64,000 nucleotides of DNA from Xanthomonas fragariae (GCF_017603965.1 NZ_CP071955.1:2418001-2482000); one strand, 5' to 3'; positions 38,336 through 48,685 are shown, counted from the stretch's first letter. Program-made: numbers and translations. Notes: generated by a model not told the origin, from the letters alone.

Positions 38336-39686
38336 CTGAGGTTTCCCCACATTTCCTCCTGGCAGATCAATCACTTGCGACATGATCGTCTGGAAGAAAG
38401 TGCGCGCATGGCGCACTCTTCAAGGTGCCTAAGCCAGAGAAGGTTGACGACCATGCGCGCCAGCGAAGTATTGCAGAAGTGCCTGCCCAACTCACTGTCC
38501 GGGATGCATGCGTTGCGCGAACGCGCGTTGCTGCATGCGGTTGAGGCGTTGTTGCACGGACGCAGGCTGACACTGATGGACATCGCACGTTCGTGGCCCG
38601 GCGCACTGCGGGTGCGCGCGCCGCTCAAGGCAGTCGATCGCCTGCTGAGTAATCGCAATTTGCAGGTTGAGCGATCAGTGATCGACCACGATATGGCGCA
38701 GTGGCTGGTGCGCGGCGCGCAACCGGTAATCGTCATCGACTGGAGCGATTTGAAGCCAGACAAATCGTGGTGTCTGCTGCGCGCAGCGGTGCCGGTGGGC
38801 GGCCGCACGCTCACCTTGCTGGACATGGTGGTGCCAGGAAAGCAGCAGGGATCGCCTGGTGCAGAAAAACGCTTCTTGCAACAACTGAGGGCACTGGTTC
38901 CGGACGATGTTCGCCCGATCCTGGTCACTGACGCCGGCTTCCGGACACCGTGGTTCCGCGCCGTATCGGCCATGGGCTGGTGTTGAGTTGGGCGACTGCG
39001 CGGACGCCCGCAAGTCAAGCCGCAGAACGTGCCGGATGAGGCAGAGCAATGGAGCGACAGCCGGAAACGGCACGTTTTGGCGTCCAATCGTGCCTGCGAG
39101 TTACCGCCGATGCAGGCCAATCGCAGCGATCCACTCGATTGCCGGTTAGTGGTTTACGCCAAGACACGGCAAGGGCGCAAACAGTGCAATCGCCGCTCAC
39201 CCGCCAAAGCCTCGCGTGCGTCATCGAGTCTGAAGGCCGCGGCGCGTGAGCGCGAGCCCTGGTTGATCGTTGCATCCCCGCAGCTGCAGGCACCCAGCGC
39301 TAAGCGGTTAGTGAATGTGTACGCACGACGGATGCAGATCGAACTGGCATTTCGCGATCTGAAATCACATCGCTACGGCCAGGCGCTGGAAGACAGTTTG
39401 CCCCGACGCGGCGAGCGACTACAGATCCTGCTGTTGATCAACTACGTTGGCTGCATTCGCCAGCTGGTTGGCAGGGCTGGGATGCGAAGCTACCGGTATC
39501 GCCCAGTGGCTGTCTCCACGCAACAGCACACGCAAGCTTTACTCCACGCGACGCATCGGTCGAGAAGCCTTAATCAGGCACTGGCCGATGGAGCCTGTCT
39601 CACTGTGGATAGAGCGCTTGCGCGCACTGCCTGCGGCAGTGCGCGAGCAGATGATGCTTACGGTGTAAAACTTGGGGATACCTTAG
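38336..39686 (+). mobile_element. Degenerate IS4-family (IS10-like) insertion sequence
   Basis: 1351 bp. Left end CTGAGGTTTCCCCACATTT; the right end, read inward, is CTAAGGTATCCCCAAGTTTT. These imperfect inverted repeats resemble the IS10 end CTGAGAGATCCCC. No nine-base target duplication is visible (ATCCTTACC versus TACCTGGTT), so the flanks have probably rearranged. Carries one broken transposase. Confidence 0.8.
38453..39668 (+). pseudogene. IS10-like transposase, inactivated
   Basis: About 400 residues in the ancestral protein. DDE motifs are visible: VIVIDWSDLKPDKSWCLLRA, LVTDAGFRTPWF, and YARRMQIELAFRDLKSHRYG (the YREK-type segment). It is broken by a TGA at 38984-38986, where the related IS10 protein has Trp, and by a frameshift near 39470. 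After the shift the frame LAGLGCEATGIAQWLSPRNS runs to the natural stop at 39668. Confidence 0.85.
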
Positions 39687-39913
39687 TACCTGGTTGCTGA
39701 ACGCTTGCGCGGGGCGCATCAAAAAAACCCTCGGAATGCGCGGAATCTCCCTTACCCGAGAATTACCGACCGCGCGGCAAGGCAATCGCGCGCCCAGCGC
39801 CACGCGAGCGACTCGATCGCGACGCTGCGCTGGACAATCGCCATGGACATCGCAGCGGCACTACTTGACGGGATGCCTCCGCATCTGCGGATTTAATGAC
39901 ACAGTAGGACTAA
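39687..39913. other. Accessory remnant between IS10-like element and MITE
   Basis: 227 bases of high-GC sequence with short open frames only (for example AQRHASDSIATLRWTIAMDI). No recognisable gene; probably debris of an older insertion. Confidence 0.35.
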
Positions 39914-40053
39914 GAGTGGCTAACAAAACGTAGCGAGCAGTCGCCAGGTAGGTGCGGACGGCGCGGAGTAACCGCAGTGTAGAGCGATACACGAGGGTTC
40001 CGAACACCGGCCGCGCCCATCTGGCGGCTGCGCAGTAGTGTTGTTAACCACTC
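39914..40053 (+). mobile_element. MITE copy 2 (140 bp)
   Basis: Ends GAGTGGCTAACAAAACG and GTTGTTAACCACTC, flanked by TAA (39911-39913) and TAG (40054-40056). It aligns with the reverse complement of copy 1 over its whole length and shares ends with the IS427-type elements at 41099 and 44931. Confidence 0.8.
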
Positions 40054-40070
40054 TAGGTCCGCACCCTCAG

Positions 40071-40214
40071 ATGGGCAGGCACGCCATTCTATGGCTCGCC
40101 TGCCTGGCGGTCGCGCTTTTGGCCGTTCTGGGCGCGAAGTGTGCGCAGGCAGGCGGCAAGGTGTGGGCGGCGGCAGGCGTCCATCGGCTTGTCCCCGGTC
40201 TATGCCCACGGTAG
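40071..40214 (+). CDS. Possible 47-residue peptide with signal-like N terminus
   Basis: ATG 40071 to TAG 40214. Residues 1-27 form a hydrophobic signal-like segment (ILWLACLAVALLAVLGAK); the rest is short and basic. It may be a truncated secreted protein gene next to the MITE. No ribosome site of note; low confidence. Confidence 0.25.
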   Translation: MGRHAILWLACLAVALLAVLGAKCAQAGGKVWAAAGVHRLVPGLCPR

Positions 40215-40333
40215 CCGCAGTCCATCGTCCTCAGCCTGAGACCACTACGGGCTGCTGTATCTACACGTCAGTGGGACCATAGTCCATCTTTTGACTAGAC
40301 TTGTAGGCAAGAGCGATTGGCATAGGAGCCGGG

Positions 40334-41098
40334 ATGTCCACTGGAAAAACTTCAAGCGAAAGGGCTACGAGCGTTGTCGCAGGTTTGATCCGTCATATAC
40401 CTGCGCTGGTTTTCTGCTTCGCGACGACGGCCTGCGCGCGCACGCCTTCCGGAACGCCAACCTCACCGCCCAAGGAGCCTGCCACGATGAGCGCGACAGA
40501 CACATTCAGACCGCACACCCTTGTCGAGTACCCAGAGCTCACGCCCGAAGAAATGGGCCGGCGGTTCTTGAAGTTGATCGATAGTTTGAAGTCGTCCAAC
40601 GATCTTACGCTCGAACGCCTCCAAGCAGTGATGCAATTGACAATGACGCCTACGCCAGAGGCGCCTAGCAGTTTTTTTAATATGTATTTACCGGACTCGG
40701 AGTGGTACTACAACGTGGTGTATTACGACGACCCACAGTTACATCGCAAGAATGCTTCCTACAATTTCATCAACGATAAGAACCGCCAAGGCGCTGACAT
40801 GGCTCCGGTATGCAGCATGGATTTCAATGCCTATGTAGCGGAATTGAAGAAGATGGGATTCGTGGAACGCGAAGACATGGCGCAATACGATTCTCCAATG
40901 CCTCCCATGAATGCGGATGGCACAATGGCGGAGCGCCGGGTCTTCCGGCTGCCCGGTTACTTCTTCTCTCGCGACAACATTAGCGTGCTGATTCGCGAGC
41001 GTCGCGAAGCACTGATTAGCGAGCGTCGAGAAACCGATCCACCGGACGATAAATTGAATCATGTCTGCGTAGAATCCATCAGCGTGGGCGGAGGCTAA
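40334..41098 (+). CDS. Predicted lipoprotein, unknown family
   Basis: 254 residues. A basic n-region, a hydrophobic stretch and FATTACAR give a probable lipobox with Cys near residue 35. The mature part is acidic and polar with no motif I recognise. It contains SSFFNMYLPDSEWYYNVVYYDDPQ and FRLPGYFFSRDNISVLIRERREALISERRE; the last includes a short duplication RRE-ALISE-RRE. Its stop TAA (41096-41098) is also the target duplication of the adjacent IS, but removing the IS keeps the stop, so the gene is intact. Candidate immunity-type lipoprotein by size and neighbourhood only. Confidence 0.6.
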   Translation: MSTGKTSSERATSVVAGLIRHIPALVFCFATTACARTPSGTPTSPPKEPATMSATDTFRPHTLVEYPELTPEEMGRRFLKLIDSLKSSNDLTLERLQAVMQLTMTPTPEAPSSFFNMYLPDSEWYYNVVYYDDPQLHRKNASYNFINDKNRQGADMAPVCSMDFNAYVAELKKMGFVEREDMAQYDSPMPPMNADGTMAERRVFRLPGYFFSRDNISVLIRERREALISERRETDPPDDKLNHVCVESISVGGG

Positions 41099-41964
41099 GA
41101 GCGTCTAACAAAACCCCTTGAATCTTGTCTCGCCGGTGGCAAAATTGCGGACATGACACGTCGCAAAGAGATCCCCATTGCGCTGTGGAAGCGCATCGAG
41201 CCGCTGATTCCCCAAGTGAAGCGTTCGCCCAAAGGTGGACGGCCGCGTATCAGTGATCAGCAAGCCCTCAACGGCATCGTCTATGTCCTGCGCACGGGCG
41301 TGCCATGGGAAGACCTGCCTATGGAGCTGGGCTATGGCAGCGGCATGACCTGCTGGCGCCGGTTGCGTGATTGGCAGGCCGCCGGTGTGTGGCATCGTCT
41401 GCACCATGTGTTGCTGACCGAACTGCGTCGCGCCCAGACGCTGGATCTGAGCCGAGCCAGTCTGGACGCCGCCAGTGTGGCCTCCCCCCGGGGGGCGCCT
41501 ACACCGGGCCAAACCCGACCGATCGCGGCAAACTCGGCAGCAAACGGCATCTGATCGTGGACCGCAACGGCGTGCCCTTGGCAGTGTGCGTCACCGGCGC
41601 CAATCGGCACGACTCGGTCGTGTTCGAGGAGTTGATCGACGCCTTGCCGCCAATTGGTGGCAAACCAGGGCGCCCGCGACGTTGGCCAGACAAATTGCAC
41701 GCCGACAAGGCTTACGACATCGACCGCTGTCGCGCCTTCCTCAAGCAGCGCGGCATCATTGCGCGGATCGCACGCAAGGGGATCGCGCGCAACGACCGGT
41801 TGGGCCGTCATCGCTGGGTCGTCGAGCGCACGCATGCCTGGTTCGCAGGCATGGGCAAACTGCGCATCCGCTTTGAACGCCGCATCGATCTCCACTTGGC
41901 GTTGCTCTCGCTTGCATGCTCCATCATCTGCTTACGGCTTCTTCCTGGGTTTTGTTAGCCGCTC
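41099..41964 (+). mobile_element. IS5-family (IS427-type) insertion sequence, copy A, 866 bp
   Basis: Terminal repeats GAGCGTCTAACAAAACCCC and GGGTTTTGTTAGCCGCTC, flanked by TAA (41096-41098 and 41965-41967). Near-identical to copy B at 44931, which is inverted and exactly the same length. Encodes a two-frame transposase. Confidence 0.93.
41153..41958 (+). CDS. IS427-type transposase, two frames joined by -1 frameshift
   Basis: The first frame (41153-41554) carries the N-terminal DNA-binding domain (MTRRKEIPIALWKRIEPLIP ... GVPWEDLPMELGYGSGMTCWRRLRDWQ) and DDE Asp (SLDAASV). The second frame, to 41958, continues GGAYTGPNPTDRGKLGSKRHLIVD, DKAYDIDRCRAFL and RHRWVVERTHAWF. The shift point is the C6/G6 run at about 41486-41497, as in other members where a -1 frameshift makes the full enzyme. 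Moves the IS and probably the MITEs sharing its ends. Confidence 0.88.
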
Positions 41965-42056
41965 TAAACATATTCCGAGTCTACCTTCTATGTTTGATCT
42001 TCACTTAAGAGGCTGCTGAAATAATGAAGTCCATCTGCTTATCGTCAGCAATGTGT

Positions 42057-43127
42057 TTACACGTTGTGGCCGAGCCATTCGGACCATAAAAATGGTTGGC
42101 CCTTTGGATTTTCCTTGGCGTACTCGTAGAATAGAGGAAGGAACTCTGACCGTTCATTACGAAATTCTGAGCGCCCCTTGTCAGAAACGTCTTTATTATT
42201 ATCCAAGCTTCGCCCTGGATTAAATTTACGTTGCCGTTCGATAATATCATTAAACGATAACATCGCAGCATTTCTTAGTATGTCATGCATGACAATAAAT
42301 ATTTTCGTACGGCCTAGACCCATACCACAATGTACGTGCAGTCTCTCATCCTGGGCCATCTCCCGCTCCATTGCAATAAACGCATCAATATCGTCCGCAC
42401 GTGGTGAAAGATGATCTGTCACTGTCAAACGTACATATTTTGCACCCGCAGTTTTCACAAGCTCTTCTTCACTAAAAATCAGTGGCTTACTTAACGTCGC
42501 CCCGCGTGGGTTGCTGGCTTCGCTCTTGACATCTTTGCGATGGAAGATATGTACCGTCTCCTGCGATTTAAGCGCTTGAATCCTCTGTTGCTCGTCTGCC
42601 AAGGCTTCGTCACGTGATTTGCCAGCATTGCCCCAGTTGTTTGGTGTACGCCAAGTACCTGGATAACCGCCGACAATGGCATGCGACTCTTCGCGAGCAT
42701 CCAGAACGACCACTGGGCGCTCCTTGGACGGCTTCAACCTAGTAATCTGTCCAATGGATGCTATACTGCCGCTACCTGAAACGTGCAGGTCCTTCCAGCC
42801 AGTCGGATTGAAACTTTCGGGGAGGTCTTCTTCATCCGAAGAGCGGAAATTATCGGATGATCCTAGATCCCTATCGTAAGCTAGAACAGGATGTGACGTG
42901 GGTGGTGGCGGGAGATGCAAAGGGTCTCTGAATTTCTGGATTACCTGATAAAGTGCTGTTTTCGACCGAGGTGGTTGCCGGCTTGGCAGATCAGCGAGTT
43001 CTGCGGGAACCGCTTGATGAGCGTGTTTTGATACAACCTCCTCTTTAATATTCTCAGCGCAGTCGGCACTCTTCATCCCGTCGCTGCTGGCCGATGGTGC
43101 AATTGACCCGGAGATTTTGTTCGGCAT
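42057..43127 (-). CDS. xopH: Type III effector XopH (AvrBs1.1-like), PTP-fold phytase
   Basis: 356 residues, ATG 43127 with GGAGG about ten bases upstream. An N-terminal secretion-like region rich in Ser and polar residues (1-60) is followed by a cysteine-phosphatase fold with the P-loop HVHCGMGLGRT: Cys267, Arg273, a CX5R site of the PTP-like phytase type. SPRADDIDAFIAMEREM precedes it, as in that family. XopH is known from pepper pathogens as an inositol hexakisphosphate-degrading effector recognised by Bs7. Low GC compared with neighbours and bracketed by two IS copies, consistent with transfer. No clear PIP box (TTCGC, 15 bases, TTCGC) seen upstream. Confidence 0.78.
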   Translation of the reverse strand: MPNKISGSIAPSASSDGMKSADCAENIKEEVVSKHAHQAVPAELADLPSRQPPRSKTALYQVIQKFRDPLHLPPPPTSHPVLAYDRDLGSSDNFRSSDEEDLPESFNPTGWKDLHVSGSGSIASIGQITRLKPSKERPVVVLDAREESHAIVGGYPGTWRTPNNWGNAGKSRDEALADEQQRIQALKSQETVHIFHRKDVKSEASNPRGATLSKPLIFSEEELVKTAGAKYVRLTVTDHLSPRADDIDAFIAMEREMAQDERLHVHCGMGLGRTKIFIVMHDILRNAAMLSFNDIIERQRKFNPGRSLDNNKDVSDKGRSEFRNERSEFLPLFYEYAKENPKGQPFLWSEWLGHNV

Positions 43128-43674
43128 TTATAGTCGCCTCCATATAGACTATATCTCCCTAATTTTAATTGCCGCGCTAACTAGTTTTATATCGTGATCG
43201 GAAGTTGTGTCGTCAATCGCGATATTGAAGCCTGCCCAGCGCCGGATCTGTGGAATGCCTAACGTGCAGCAGATCGGTAGTCGGGTCTTGGTCATGCAGT
43301 AGGCGATCAAACAGTGCAACGACATCAAGCCACTTGAATGCAGTCCCACGGTACAGGTAGTGTAGTTTTGTTACCCAGAAATATCCGCTAACTCACTGAT
43401 GCAATGAGTGAAATCCGAGCTTGTGGGTCATTTTTACACGTTTGTCGGCTGAACCCCAACTTGGGCTGGCCATGTGTATGCGGTCCAAGCCTGCGCACAG
43501 GTTTTCACAAGTAAACTATGTCGGCTGAACCCGGTGTGGGGAGGAGGCCAGCTTGGCCCCCATCCCCGGCATCGGAGATGGGGGCATGCGCTATTTGCCC
43601 ATATGTCTTGCTAGAGAAACGTCTTCACCATTCAATGGCTCGCGACGTCACGATTGTTTCGAGCCTCTGCCCAG
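43128..43674. other. AT-rich spacer between xopH and the xopC 3' end
   Basis: 547 bases. It contains a 66-codon open frame on the minus strand (43349-43149, SLHCLIAYCMTKTRLPICC) that looks like a mobile-element scrap. It also has a direct repeat TGTCGGCTGAACCC at 43443-43456 and 43519-43532. No intact gene. Confidence 0.4.
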
Positions 43675-44930
43675 CTAAAGTTCCGTGATTTTAGAGACAA
43701 CACGGGTTGGAACTCCGTCGACATCAATTTCCCTGCCCACGTCGTCACGCTGCGCGTTGACGATCACCCCCTTGAGTACACGACTCTTTGACTCCGCAAC
43801 ACTCTTTAATTGCTTGATATCGGAGGGTTGATCGCCGTAAGAGGTTATCGGTACATCAGGTTGAACCGACAACCGTTCAAGGCTCTCTGCCAATCTCGTT
43901 GAATCGGGTTTTTTGTCGATCCGCCCAATGATCGTGGAATCCGGATGGGCGTAAATTGCTGCCTCTGCAAGAGTAGTCCGTAGGGGTTCCTCGTCACTGC
44001 CATTCAATGAACTGATAAGCCGCTTCTGCAAATCTTCAGGCATTTGCAAGGGGGCAAAATCCGGCTTTTCAAGGGTCACTTCTTCTGCGCCGGACACCAC
44101 GTCAAAGTAGTGCATCATTCCAAGATGATTGATCTCGTTTTCCAAATCGCCGTGACCGCGATTACTAATCAATATAACGCGAGAATTCGCATTGCGTGAT
44201 TTCTCCAGAATTTCTTTTGCGCCAGGAAGCAGGGAAAGCTCGATGTCCGGGAAGGGAACATCCCGGCGATAATTTTTTTCGAAATTTCCGGTTTTACTAG
44301 CATTTTATATTGGCGGACAAAGTTAGAGTAAATGGCATTATTTATCGACGCCGCTTTCTGCTCAGAAATTCCTGGTAGCATTTTCCTAACAAAATCTTCA
44401 ATTATGTGGCGCTTATATACGCTTGGCCTACCCATCAAATAAGATGAAAAGTCTTTTTGATTTTTCATCAGCAATGGCGCTTCATCGTCGACCGGTCCTG
44501 CATCTTTCAACTTACTGTGCAGGACCCCTACGGCATCTCCGAGCTCAGGCCACGTGGACGCATGCTCCCTTGCTGCGATAGCTAATGCGTTATGCATAAG
44601 CTTGTAATTCAATCCTTTCTCGTCACGCAGACAGTCGTCCCAATCCAATACGACAACCTGTTTTACTTCAGATGCTTGGATTGAGGAACGGCTCGCTAAA
44701 CTAACCTGGTCGAGCTCTTTCACGATTTCATCAGGTGAAGCAGGTTTCATCTTCAAAATAGGAATAAGCGAATCATGCTCACCTTCGAGAACTTTCGCAT
44801 CATCTACGAAGTTACGCGCAGAATCCGTCCCTGCAATCTCTTGCATGGAACGTAGTTTTTGCATTTGCTCAAGCGTATCTGGCGCGTCCGGATCTATCCC
44901 TACATTGTGAAGATGGGCTCTTTCGAATAA

Positions 44931-45796
44931 GAGCGGCTAACAAAACCCAGGAAGAAGCCGTAAGCAGATGATGGAGCATGCAAGCGAGAGCAACGCCAAG
45001 TGGAGATCGATGCGGCGTTCAAAGCGGATGCGCAGTTTGCCCATGCCTGCGAACCAGGCATGCGTGCGCTCGACGACCCAGCGATGACGGCCCAACCGGT
45101 CGTTGCGCTCGATTCCCTTGCGTGCGATCCGCGCAATGATGCCGCGCTGCTTGAGGAAGGCGCGACAGCGGTCGATGTCGTAAGCCTTGTCGGCGTGCAA
45201 TTTGTCTGGCCAACGTCGCGGGCGCCCTGGTTTGCCACCAATTGGCGGCAAGGCGTCGATCAACTCCTCGAACACGACCGAGTCGTGCCGATTGGCGCCG
45301 GTGACGCACACTGCCAAGGGCACGCCGTTGCGGTCCACGATCAGATGCCGTTTGCTGCCGAGTTTGCCGCGATCGGTCGGGTTTGGCCCGGTGTAGGCGC
45401 CCCCCGGGGGGAGGCCACACTGGCGGCGTCCAGACTGGCTCGGCTCAGATCCAGCCTCTGGGCGCGACGCAGCTCGGTCAGCAACACCTGATGCAGACGA
45501 TGCCACACACCGGCGGCTTGCCAATCACGCAACCGGCGCCAGCAGGTCATGCCGCTGCCATAGCCCAGTTCCACAGGCAGGTCTTCCCATGGCATGCCCG
45601 TGCGCAAGACATAGACGATGCCGTTGAGGGCTTGCTGATCACTGATGCGCGGCCGTCCACCTTTGGGCGAACGCTTCACTTGGGGAATCAGCGGCTCGAT
45701 GCGCTTCCACAGCGCAATGGGGATCTCTTTGCGACGTGTCATGTCCGCAATTTTGCCACCGGCGAGACAAGATTCAAGGGGTTTTGTTAGACGCTC
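44931..45796 (-). mobile_element. IS5-family (IS427-type) insertion sequence, copy B, 866 bp
   Basis: Inverted relative to copy A, same length and almost identical. Flanked by TAA on the plus strand (44928-44930, 45797-45799). Inserted in xopC after the codons for SIQNN, with the effector frame preserved on both sides. Confidence 0.94.
44937..45742 (-). CDS. IS427-type transposase of copy B, two frames
   Basis: First frame begins at ATG 45742 (MTRRKEIPIALWKRIEPLIP), fused upstream by open frame to xopC; second frame ends at 44937. The same C6/G6 slippery region joins them (about 45404-45415). Differences from copy A are a handful of substitutions (for example GMPWEDLPVEL for GVPWEDLPMEL), so both are recent. 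Confidence 0.87.
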
Positions 45797-46887
45797 TAAG
45801 TTATTTTGAATTGACTCGAATCTTGAGATTGCCGAATCGCTCGCCGGATCTATTGCGTAGGCGATTAAAATCATCGCTTCGCTATTGGTTAACTTCTCAC
45901 GCGGCATTCCGATTGCGGCAAGGCGTTCAGTAACCTTTCCTTGAGGATCCCAAGATGCTAGGGTTTCGTCTAGAAAAGCGCTAACCTCGGAGGACATGGT
46001 AAGTTGCGGTGAAAATGGATGAGCGCTCAGCGTTGCAAGAGCAAGCACGTCCACACCTGCCTCCTTGGCTGCTGCTTCCATTGCTAGCATAGAACCTCCT
46101 GCCTGAATGTGGTCATCTGTAATGACAACTTTATCGCCGCGTTTCAGGTCGGATGTAACGAAATAAGGCTGCTGTACCAAACGGCCGATCGGACTCGCTT
46201 CTGTGCGCGAGGTTCTTGAGAGACCCACGAGGGACTTATGATCTGTAAATACAATAGGCTTTCTGCCATTCTTCTTAGCTGAAGTAGCTTCTAAGGAATT
46301 TAGTGAGCTAGCCAGCTCTGTTTGTTCGCAAAAAGTAAAGAAGTTTAACGTACTATCTTCGGCATAATGGTCGCGCGTCGGCCTTAGCAAATGAACCACT
46401 CCGCCTTCATCGCCCAAAGCCTCAACTACATGGCGATGTAGCCGTGCGACGTATTCTCCACGAGATTTATCGATTGTCGCTGTAGCCGCGAGAGCTCGAA
46501 TAGCACGTGCTCCCTGACTCTGAGTACTCAACAACGGGCTGGTTTTTAGTCTGCCGAGTTTGCTATTTTCGCCCTCGATTGGTTCATCAGTGAAGAGATC
46601 TCGACCACGCTTTCCCACATGTCTAACTGCATAATAGTCCTGCTTTCCCTTCGAGAGGCTTTTCACTGATTGCAAAGATGGCTTCTCGGTAGCAAATTCG
46701 CTAAAAAAGAAAGGCGCTTTCCCGGATTCATCCCGTGAATGATAATTTTGCGAATCTACACGCTTTGCAGACCCTAGGTTTTGGGTAGAGAGAAGAAACT
46801 GACCTTTTCCAACGTTGTTGTTCGAGCGTTGCTCGGCAATCATTTTATTGACCGCCTGAAGGTTGTCGCTAGCGGTTGGTACCTTAG

Positions 46888-48044
46888 GGAAGCTCTGAAC
46901 AACGCCCCCAGATGCGCGACACTACACACCTACGTTGAGGAGTGATCCATGCAACTGACGTTTGGTGACGCCGAGGGCCTGGGTAAGCGCAAGCAGACCC
47001 GCCGGGAAATCTTCCTGGCCGAGATGGAGCAGGTCGTTCCGTGGCAGCGGTTGCTTGCGCTGATCGCACCGCACTATCCGGCGTCGGGACGGCCAGGTCG
47101 GCAGCCGTACGCACTGGCCACGATGTTGCGGATTCATCTACTGCAACAGTGGTACGCGCTGAGCGATCCGGCGATGGAAGAAGCGTTGCATGAGATCCCG
47201 AGCTTGCGGCGTTTTGCCCAGCTCGGTGGGTTGGACAACGTTCCTGACGAGACCACGATTCTCAATTTTCGTCGTTTGCTGGAGACCCATGGCCTGGCCG
47301 CGCGGATGCTGGAAGCGGTCAACGCGCATCTGGCGCGCAAGGGTCAAAGTCTGCGCTCGGGCACGATCGTCGATGCAACCCTGATCGCTGCGCCCAGTTC
47401 GACCAAGAACGCTGACCACGCGCGCGATCCTGAGATGCACCAGACCAAGAAAGGCAAGCAATATTACTTCGGGATGAAAGCGCACATTGGAGTAGACGAT
47501 GTGTCCGGGTTGGTGCACCACGTGGAATGCACGGCGGCCAACGTTGCCGATATCACGCAGGCGCACAAGCTGCTGCATGGCAAGGAAGACACGCTCAGCG
47601 GGGATAGCGGTTACACGGGGCTGGACAAGCGCGCGGAGATGGCGCGCAAGCGCAAGTTGCGCTACCTGATTGCAGAGAAGCCGTCCAAGCTCAAGCAGAT
47701 CAAGAACGCGCGCGAGTTGCAGTGGGCCCAGCGCTGGGAGCACACCAAGGCCAGCCTGCGGGCGAAGGTGGAACATCCATTTCGGGTGATCAAACGCCAG
47801 TTTGGTTACGTCAAGGTCCGCTATCGCGGCCTAGCGAAGAATACCGCGCAGGTGCTGACGCTGTTTGCGCTATCCAATCTATGGATGGTGCGCCGGCAGT
47901 TATTGCCGGCCAAGGCATAATGCTGTCCGGCGGCAGCTGAAGCCGCCAGATAAGCGCAAAATCTCGTCTTACATACCCAATTTACGCGTTACTGGCGCTC
48001 TCTATGCTGATATTTTTAGGTGTTGAGAGTTGTTCAGACCTTCC
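46888..48044 (+). mobile_element. IS5-family (IS1478-like) insertion sequence, 1157 bp
   Basis: Ends GGAAGCTCTGAACAAC and, read inward from the right, GGAAGGTCTGAACAAC, flanked by TTAG duplications (46884-46887 and 48045-48048). Inserted in xopC codon 56-57 in the opposite orientation to the effector. Confidence 0.92.
46949..47920 (+). CDS. IS5-family transposase
   Basis: 323 residues, GAGGAG ahead of ATG 46949. N-terminal DUF772-like domain (GRPGRQPYALATMLRIHLLQQWYALSDPAMEE), then DDE_Tnp_1 motifs IVDATLIAAP, GDSGYTGLDK and VEHPFRVIKRQFGYVKVRYRGLAKN. Intact, so probably active. Confidence 0.93.
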   Translation: MQLTFGDAEGLGKRKQTRREIFLAEMEQVVPWQRLLALIAPHYPASGRPGRQPYALATMLRIHLLQQWYALSDPAMEEALHEIPSLRRFAQLGGLDNVPDETTILNFRRLLETHGLAARMLEAVNAHLARKGQSLRSGTIVDATLIAAPSSTKNADHARDPEMHQTKKGKQYYFGMKAHIGVDDVSGLVHHVECTAANVADITQAHKLLHGKEDTLSGDSGYTGLDKRAEMARKRKLRYLIAEKPSKLKQIKNARELQWAQRWEHTKASLRAKVEHPFRVIKRQFGYVKVRYRGLAKNTAQVLTLFALSNLWMVRRQLLPAKA

Positions 48045-48214
48045 TTAGATGGAGTGCGATTGAGAGGGCGGAGCCCTTTTAGCTCTGCGCTTAACGCTGC
48101 TTCCTTTGGAATGTCGCTATTGCGACCCACTGGAATTAAAATTTCTGGCGTTAAATCTCCCTCATGAAATTGGCTAAGATCATGAGACTTGCTTACACCA
48201 CTTGTTTTCATCAA

Positions 48215-48685
48215 GATTGACTCCTGTTGATTGCCCCACCCCCCCTGATTGCTTGGTTTTATAACTTAAATAATTTATTAACTTTATTTAAAGTGTCTTA
48301 TAAAGACTCATGGCGTCTCAAATTAAATCATTATTTTCCCTGGCACCCTAGTGCGCTTCCGCTAATAAAACGGATCCTTATATGAAGGGCCTCGACGAAC
48401 GCTGCAAAAAACTAATAAATATTTTTTCAGGACCTGCTTGAATTGAAATAAAATAATTTTGCACGGAAGTTATTGCCTTAGTACGGCGGTTACGCTGATG
48501 GGGAAATTAAAATCATATCGACAGCAAATATTTTAGCTTTGCGGTATCAGTAGACGGGTACTTAAAAGAAAAAACCTGTCTGAGAGCGAATATTCGATTC
48601 TGCAGGACAGTGACGCGTTTAACAAAAAGAGGATTTGTAGGAGTATTAAGCGTCCGACGCCCCACCCTGAGTTGCGGTAGGTTTA
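48215..48685. other. AT-rich region upstream of xopC
   Basis: 471 bases with clearly lower GC than the rest, including ATTTATTAACTTTATTTAAA near 48276. No gene seen. The xopC promoter should be here, read on the minus strand. A single GCGAA (48597-48601) lacks its partner, so no PIP box. Confidence 0.4.

Larger units (their letters stand above)
43675..48214 (-). pseudogene. xopC: Type III effector XopC (XopC1-like), split by two insertion sequences
   Basis: Native exon-like blocks on the minus strand: 48214-48045 (start MMKTSGVSKSHDLSQF), 46883-45797 and 44927-43675. Removing the IS at 46888-48044 with one CTAA copy joins TCT-AAG-GTA in frame. Removing the IS at 44931-45796 with one TTA copy also joins in frame (QNNL-FERAHLHN). 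One more lesion is a one-base shift at a seven-A tract (44273-44279); adding one A gives EISKKNYRRDVPFPDIELS and reopens the frame. The rebuilt protein is about 836 residues with a phosphoribosyltransferase-like motif (VVITDDHIQAGGSM) and a HAD-hydrolase domain (VVLDWDDCL, then VILISNRGHGD). That pairing and length match XopC. Confidence 0.85.
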
